Assembly: GCA_910578175.1 (NCBI GenBank) | Contig: CAJTPF010000029.1 | Location: 17,720-28,112 of the forward strand | From: an uncultured Lachnospiraceae bacterium | Lineage (GTDB): Bacteria; Bacillota; Clostridia; Lachnospirales; Lachnospiraceae | Length of the DNA: 10,393 nt | Direction of reading: 5' to 3' | Shown here: in pieces, positions 6,969 through 10,393 of the stretch | How positions within the stretch are numbered: position 1 is the first letter of the stretch | Layout: the number at the start of each line of letters is the position of its first letter | Translations under genes and position numbers: made by a program | Notes under the pieces: model-generated | Seen by the model: the letters and a program-made list of their open reading frames with translations, nothing else | Database searches by the model: none | What the model was told of the DNA's origin: nothing

Positions 6969-6978
6969 AATGTTAATA

Positions 6979-8352
6979 ATGTCAGCATCAGTATCTCAAA
7001 ATACAGAAATAAAAAATATGTCTTTATTTAAACTGGGATGGCCAATCTTTGTCCAGTCCCTGCTGTCAATGTGTCTGGGATACATTGATACCATAATGCT
7101 CAGCAAATTTTCCGATGAGGCCGTCGGCGGCATTGGCAATGCCAATCAGATTATGGGTTTCTTAACTCTCGCCTTTTCCATAATCGCCAGTGCCACCGGC
7201 GTTATCGTAGCCCAGTATATCGGGGCGAAGGTAAAAGAAAAACTCAATGAAATATATACGGTATCCATTACGTTCAATCTGGTCTTAAGCGGCGTGATCA
7301 GTCTGATCATCCTGCTTGGCTGCAACGGCATTGTAAAACTCATGAAAGTTCCGGATGCAATGGCCCCTTATGCCAGGGACTATATGATGATCGTGGGGGG
7401 ATTCATGTTCTTACAGGCTATATTTGATACGTTTTCCCAGATATTCAGAAGCAACGGAAAGACTCAGATCGGTATGATCATTGCCATCATCATGAACCTT
7501 GTAAATATCGCGGGAAATTACTGTTTCCTGTACGGTCCGTTAAAATTTCTGGATTTCGGTGTCAAAGGCGTTGCAGTTTCCACTACTTTAAGCCGGGTCT
7601 TTGCCGTTATAGCCGCAATCATATTCTTTATCATAAAAATTGACGGAACGATCTCACCGAAATATCTGGTTCCGTTTCCGAAGGATATACTGAAAAAATT
7701 ATTAAAACTGGGAATTCCTACGGCCGGAGAAAATATATCCTATAATATTGCGCAGCTTATTATAATGATATTCGTTAATTCTTTCAATTCTACCGTATTT
7801 ACAAATACAAAGATCTATTGTAATATATTAAGTAATTTTGCATACCTGTATTCGATTTCCGCCGCCATGGCAACCGCCATCATTGTCGGTCATGCCGTAG
7901 GCGCCAAGGAAGAAGATTATGCTTATACAAAAGTTTTGAGAACATTAAAAGGTGCACTGTTGATATCGGTTGCCATTGCATGTATCAGTTTTGTAATCAG
8001 TCCTCTGACTCTGGGTATTTTTTCCAGGGATCCGGCAGTCATACGTCTGGGACAAAAAATTATGTTTATCTGTATTTTTCTGGAAGTCGGACGTACCACG
8101 AATCTGGTCATCATCAACAGCATGAGAGCCGCCGGAGACGTAAAATTTCCAACTTATCTTGGAATGGCATCCATGTGGGGGATTTCCGTCCTGCTGGGAT
8201 ATATTCTGGGAATCCAGTTTAATCTTGGCTTAACCGGTATCTGGATCGCTATGGCTCTGGATGAAATCGTCCGCGCAGTTGTAGTCCATATCCGATGGCT
8301 TCATGGCGGATGGCGTGGGAAAAGCGTGGTTGATAAACTGGCACAAGCCTGA
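6979..8352 (+). CDS. MATE family multidrug/cation antiporter
   Basis: A 457-residue inner membrane exporter of the MATE (NorM/DinF-like) family, which expels organic cations, drugs or metabolites using a Na+ or H+ gradient. About twelve hydrophobic segments can be read in two repeated halves. Each half begins in the family manner: FKLGWPIFVQSLLSMCLGYIDTIMLS near residues 17-42 and LLKLGIPTAGENISYNIAQLI in the second half. The matching loop motifs VAQYIGAK (77-84) and IVGHAVGAKEED follow the second helix pair. Full length with no break. The start was chosen from the AGGAGG site. The divergent AraC-type regulator suggests inducible expression. Two plus-strand genes follow, the first after 46 bases. 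The substrate is not predictable; export of something sensed by the regulator is inferred. Confidence 0.93.
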   Translation: MSASVSQNTEIKNMSLFKLGWPIFVQSLLSMCLGYIDTIMLSKFSDEAVGGIGNANQIMGFLTLAFSIIASATGVIVAQYIGAKVKEKLNEIYTVSITFNLVLSGVISLIILLGCNGIVKLMKVPDAMAPYARDYMMIVGGFMFLQAIFDTFSQIFRSNGKTQIGMIIAIIMNLVNIAGNYCFLYGPLKFLDFGVKGVAVSTTLSRVFAVIAAIIFFIIKIDGTISPKYLVPFPKDILKKLLKLGIPTAGENISYNIAQLIIMIFVNSFNSTVFTNTKIYCNILSNFAYLYSISAAMATAIIVGHAVGAKEEDYAYTKVLRTLKGALLISVAIACISFVISPLTLGIFSRDPAVIRLGQKIMFICIFLEVGRTTNLVIINSMRAAGDVKFPTYLGMASMWGISVLLGYILGIQFNLGLTGIWIAMALDEIVRAVVVHIRWLHGGWRGKSVVDKLAQA

Positions 8353-8398
8353 CACAACATATGGGACGAACCACAGGGAGCACGGACTGGAGAGAACA

Positions 8399-9142
8399 AT
8401 GATGAATGAAACGGAACAACTGCTCAAACGATTTCAGGAATTGGCAGAAAAGGCATATGCAAGAGACATATGCCTTTTTACCAATTTTTTAAATCTGAAC
8501 GAACTGGATATATTTTATAAAAACGAAAACTCTTTCCGTTATATAGATACAGAAGCTTTTGGCGGCGCCATATATTGTGAGCGTAAAATCCTCCGCTTTG
8601 GTAACTTAAACCTGCCCTATCCGGTCAGCTGCATCCATATCCGCCCTGTAATAAAAAAGTTTTCAGATACCCTGACCCATCGGGATTTTCTCGGCGCCCT
8701 GATCAATCTGGGTATCAAACGGGAAACACTGGGAGATATTCTGGTCCGCGAAGATGAGGCCTATGTCTTCTGTCTGGATTCCATGGCGGATTTTATTACC
8801 GACAATCTGGACCGGGTAAAACACACGGTCATAACTTGCCGGAAAACGGAACAGATTCCAGAAACCAATCTTTATAATATCAAAGAGAAAAAATTAAATA
8901 CCGCCTCTCTCCGTCTGGATGCCCTGATCGGTGAAGTATATGATCATTCCCGCAGCCAGAGTCAGCAGATCATAAGAGAGCGAAAAGTATTTGTAAACGG
9001 CAGACTCATCGAAAACAACAGTTATACGGTAAAACCCGAAGATACCGTTACGGTGCGGGGAATGGGGAAATTTATTTTTGATTCCGTAATAAATACTACG
9101 AAAAAAGGAAGATATAATATACTTGTTAAAATGTTTGTATAA
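8399..9142 (+). CDS. YlmH-like S4-domain RNA-binding protein
   Basis: A 247-residue cytosolic protein resembling B. subtilis YlmH, an S4 RNA-binding protein encoded in the ftsZ-divIVA region of many Firmicutes and reported to act in ribosome-associated quality control. Seen: an N-terminal helical part ending LFTNFLNLNEL (about 26-36), the strongly conserved central motif HRDFLGALINLGIKRETLGDILV (94-116) and a C-terminal S4 domain from about 169. The S4 domain holds LRLDALIGEVYDHSRSQ, then KVFVNGRLIEN and YTVKPEDTVTVRGMGKF. The length fits the family. A GGAGAG ribosome site serves either ATG at 8399 or the next codon at 8402. It follows the MATE gene by 46 bases and has no divIVA, sepF or ylmG neighbour here, which is unusual. 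A 12-base-pair hairpin followed by Ts lies within its codons 17-27. Confidence 0.88.
   Translation: MMNETEQLLKRFQELAEKAYARDICLFTNFLNLNELDIFYKNENSFRYIDTEAFGGAIYCERKILRFGNLNLPYPVSCIHIRPVIKKFSDTLTHRDFLGALINLGIKRETLGDILVREDEAYVFCLDSMADFITDNLDRVKHTVITCRKTEQIPETNLYNIKEKKLNTASLRLDALIGEVYDHSRSQSQQIIRERKVFVNGRLIENNSYTVKPEDTVTVRGMGKFIFDSVINTTKKGRYNILVKMFV
8448..8478 (+). terminator. Terminator-shaped perfect hairpin inside the start of the ylmH-like gene
   Basis: Arms AAAAGGCATATG (8448-8459) and CATATGCCTTTT (8467-8478) pair perfectly over 12 bases around the 7-base loop CAAGAGA. The second arm runs into five Ts (8475-8479). This has the form of a Rho-independent terminator readable from both strands. 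It lies 96 bases after the MATE stop and 49 bases into the downstream reading frame, encoding residues around EKAYARDICLF. That it works as a terminator or attenuator is inference; the stem has four G-C pairs and the T run is short. Confidence 0.5.
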
Positions 9143-9228
9143 TATCTGCGTATCCCATTCTGTTTCGTATAAATTTCCATGATTCTGAACAAACTATATC
9201 CATCACCCGATATATAAAAGTAAAGGAT

Positions 9229-9666
9229 ATGGTAACCGATATGCATGAATTACAGGAAGAACACAAAGTTTTAAATCAGATCATAACTACGGAAACGGAT
9301 TTTTTAAAATGCGGAATCACCGGATGGTGTCTGGAAGTAGTATGGACCGGAATGTTGAATTTTTTCCATTTTGACAAAAAAATGACCTCAAATACTTCTA
9401 TTTTAATGTTTCCGATTTACGGTATGGCTGCCTTTATCAAACCCATCAGTCATCTTTTATCAAAAAGAAATGTTTTATTCCGCGGCAGTATCTATACCGT
9501 CCTTATCTTTACCATTGAATTCATCACCGGCAATGCGCTGAAAAAAAAAGAAATGTGTCCGTGGGATTACAGTAAAAGCCGGTACAACATCAAAGGGCTT
9601 ATACGACTTGACTATGCACCGGCCTGGTTTGCCGTAGGACTGTTATATGAAAAGATATTAAATTAG
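9229..9666 (+). CDS. Small PF06541-type membrane protein (putative ABC transporter permease)
   Basis: A 145-residue integral membrane protein. Hydrophobic segments lie at about residues 26-46, 57-77 and 86-104, with a shorter one near 132-144. The C-terminal block CPWDYSKSRYNIKGLIRLDY followed by APAWFAVGLLYE resembles the conserved W-D-Y-S, N-x-x-G-x-I-x-L-x-Y-x-P-x-W pattern of the Pfam family named putative ABC-transporter type IV (CmpB-like), common in clostridia. Its function is not established and no ATPase gene is adjacent. The start is uncertain: AAAGG ends 2 bases before the ATG at 9229, while the in-frame ATG at 9241 has no clear ribosome site. It follows the ylmH-like gene by 86 bases on the same strand; no good promoter was seen in the gap. 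Its stop codon is three bases from that of aroC on the other strand. Confidence 0.75.
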   Translation: MVTDMHELQEEHKVLNQIITTETDFLKCGITGWCLEVVWTGMLNFFHFDKKMTSNTSILMFPIYGMAAFIKPISHLLSKRNVLFRGSIYTVLIFTIEFITGNALKKKEMCPWDYSKSRYNIKGLIRLDYAPAWFAVGLLYEKILN

Positions 9667-9669
9667 AGA

Positions 9670-10393
9670 TCATAACCTTTCAAAAAATGTTCTGATATGC
9701 TTCAGATCAGAGCTCATGCTCATCAGCATCAGATCCAGTACCGTCAGCGCCGCCATGGATTCTACCACGACCACAGCTCTCGGCACTATGATGGGATCAT
9801 GCCTGCCTTTGATCTGAATATCTATGTTCTCTCCGGCTTTGTTCACGGTCTGCTGCTTCTTAAAAACAGAAGGCGTGGGTTTAAAATACGCTTTTAGCAG
9901 TACATCGGAACCGTCGCTGATACCTCCCAGGATACCGCCTGCATGATTGGTTGCTTTCACCGGAAGGCCGTCTGTTCCGATACGAAAGAAATCATTGTTC
10001 CGGGATCCAAGAGCCTTTGCAGCCCCGCAGCCGTCTCCGATTTCCACGGCTTTCACCGCGCCGATGGAAACCAGGGCTTTCGCCAGATTCGCATCCAGTT
10101 TTTCAAATACCGGTTCTCCGATCCCGGCTTTCAGACCGGAGATCACACACTCCACTACACCTCCCACGCTGTCGCCTTCTCCCCGCTTTTCATCCAGCAG
10201 CGCCGAGGCCCGTTCTGCCGCTTTTGCATCCGGCATATAGAGCATATTTTTATAAATTTCATTTCTGTCAAAATTATCGTGATCGATTTCCACATCGCCG
10301 ATGGCAAAGGTATATGCCTGAACCGTAACTCCCAGTTCCTTCAAAAGTTTAGCTGCAACGGCTCCTGCCGCAACACGTGCTATGGTTTCCCGT
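9670..10393 (-). CDS. aroC: Chorismate synthase, N-terminus beyond window edge
   Basis: Makes chorismate from 5-enolpyruvylshikimate 3-phosphate (EC 4.2.3.5), the last common step to aromatic amino acids and folate; a cytosolic enzyme using reduced FMN. The 240 residues in the window are the C-terminal two thirds of a protein usually of about 360-390. The frame continues through the window edge as RETIARVAAGAVAAKLL, a recognised chorismate synthase motif, so the ATG at 10344 is internal. Later conserved blocks are GEGDSVGGVVECVISG, SIGAVKAVEIGDG, NHAGGILGGISDG with FKPTPSV, and RHDPIIVPRAVVVVESMAAL. The 3' end is complete (TGA at 9670-9672) and converges on the small membrane protein gene. 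No sign of damage. Promoter and neighbours lie outside the window. Confidence 0.95.
   Translation of the reverse strand, partial: RETIARVAAGAVAAKLLKELGVTVQAYTFAIGDVEIDHDNFDRNEIYKNMLYMPDAKAAERASALLDEKRGEGDSVGGVVECVISGLKAGIGEPVFEKLDANLAKALVSIGAVKAVEIGDGCGAAKALGSRNNDFFRIGTDGLPVKATNHAGGILGGISDGSDVLLKAYFKPTPSVFKKQQTVNKAGENIDIQIKGRHDPIIVPRAVVVVESMAALTVLDLMLMSMSSDLKHIRTFFERL

Noticed and set aside
6365..6976. Plus-strand frame of 203 codons opposite the AraC-type regulator, ending at the MATE start
   Set aside because: Antisense to a clearly coding gene and rich in residues expected from complementary codons; no ribosome site or family resemblance.
6970..6978. ATG at 6970 as the MATE start
   Set aside because: It is 1 base from the AGGAGG site; the ATG at 6979 has normal spacing.
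9110..9147. AT-rich inverted repeat (AGATATAATATAC / GTATAATATCT) at the end of the ylmH-like gene as a terminator
   Set aside because: It needs a 2-base bulge, has a 14-base loop, is nearly all A-T and lacks a T run.

Overview
The window looks like chromosomal DNA of an anaerobic Firmicute, most likely of the Lachnospiraceae (Clostridia). The reasons are strong purine-rich Shine-Dalgarno sequences, sigma-A type promoters, a Csp-like intracellular subtilase, a YlmH-type S4 protein, and a PF06541 membrane protein of a kind common in that group. The genus is not determined. Most genes have a mid-range base composition; one gene (5049-5815) is far more AT-rich.

Left part, all on the minus strand. 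A near-consensus promoter (2263-2291) drives a family 1 solute-binding lipoprotein (990-2222). It is followed after 32 bases by a methyl-accepting chemotaxis protein cut by the window edge (1-957). No transport permease lies between them, so the pair suggests binding-protein-assisted chemotaxis. Upstream is an S8 subtilase without a signal peptide (2348-4108) with an intact Asp/His/Ser triad and a Csp-like layout. Then comes araD (4180-4884), L-ribulose-5-phosphate 4-epimerase. Its 164-base upstream region holds two candidate promoters and a perfect 18-base palindrome that is probably an operator.

Middle part. A nitrilase-superfamily amidohydrolase gene (5049-5815, minus) is split by a one-base frameshift and is clearly AT-richer than its neighbours: a probable horizontally acquired gene that has decayed, or an assembly error. 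Upstream of it is an AraC-family regulator (5903-6778, minus). This is divergent from a MATE efflux transporter (6979-8352, plus) across a 200-base control region.

Right part. The MATE gene is followed by a YlmH-like S4 RNA-binding protein (8399-9142) and a small PF06541 membrane protein (9229-9666). The latter converges on chorismate synthase aroC (9670-10393, minus, N-terminus outside the window) with only three bases between the stop codons. A terminator-shaped perfect hairpin (8448-8478) lies inside the start of the ylmH-like gene. It could end MATE transcripts or attenuate transcription into ylmH.

There is no RNA gene, CRISPR array, insertion sequence or gene-free stretch over 300 bases. 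I see no clearly new multi-gene system. The best leads are the intragenic hairpin, the solute-binding protein/chemoreceptor pair, the broken nitrilase gene and the araD operator.
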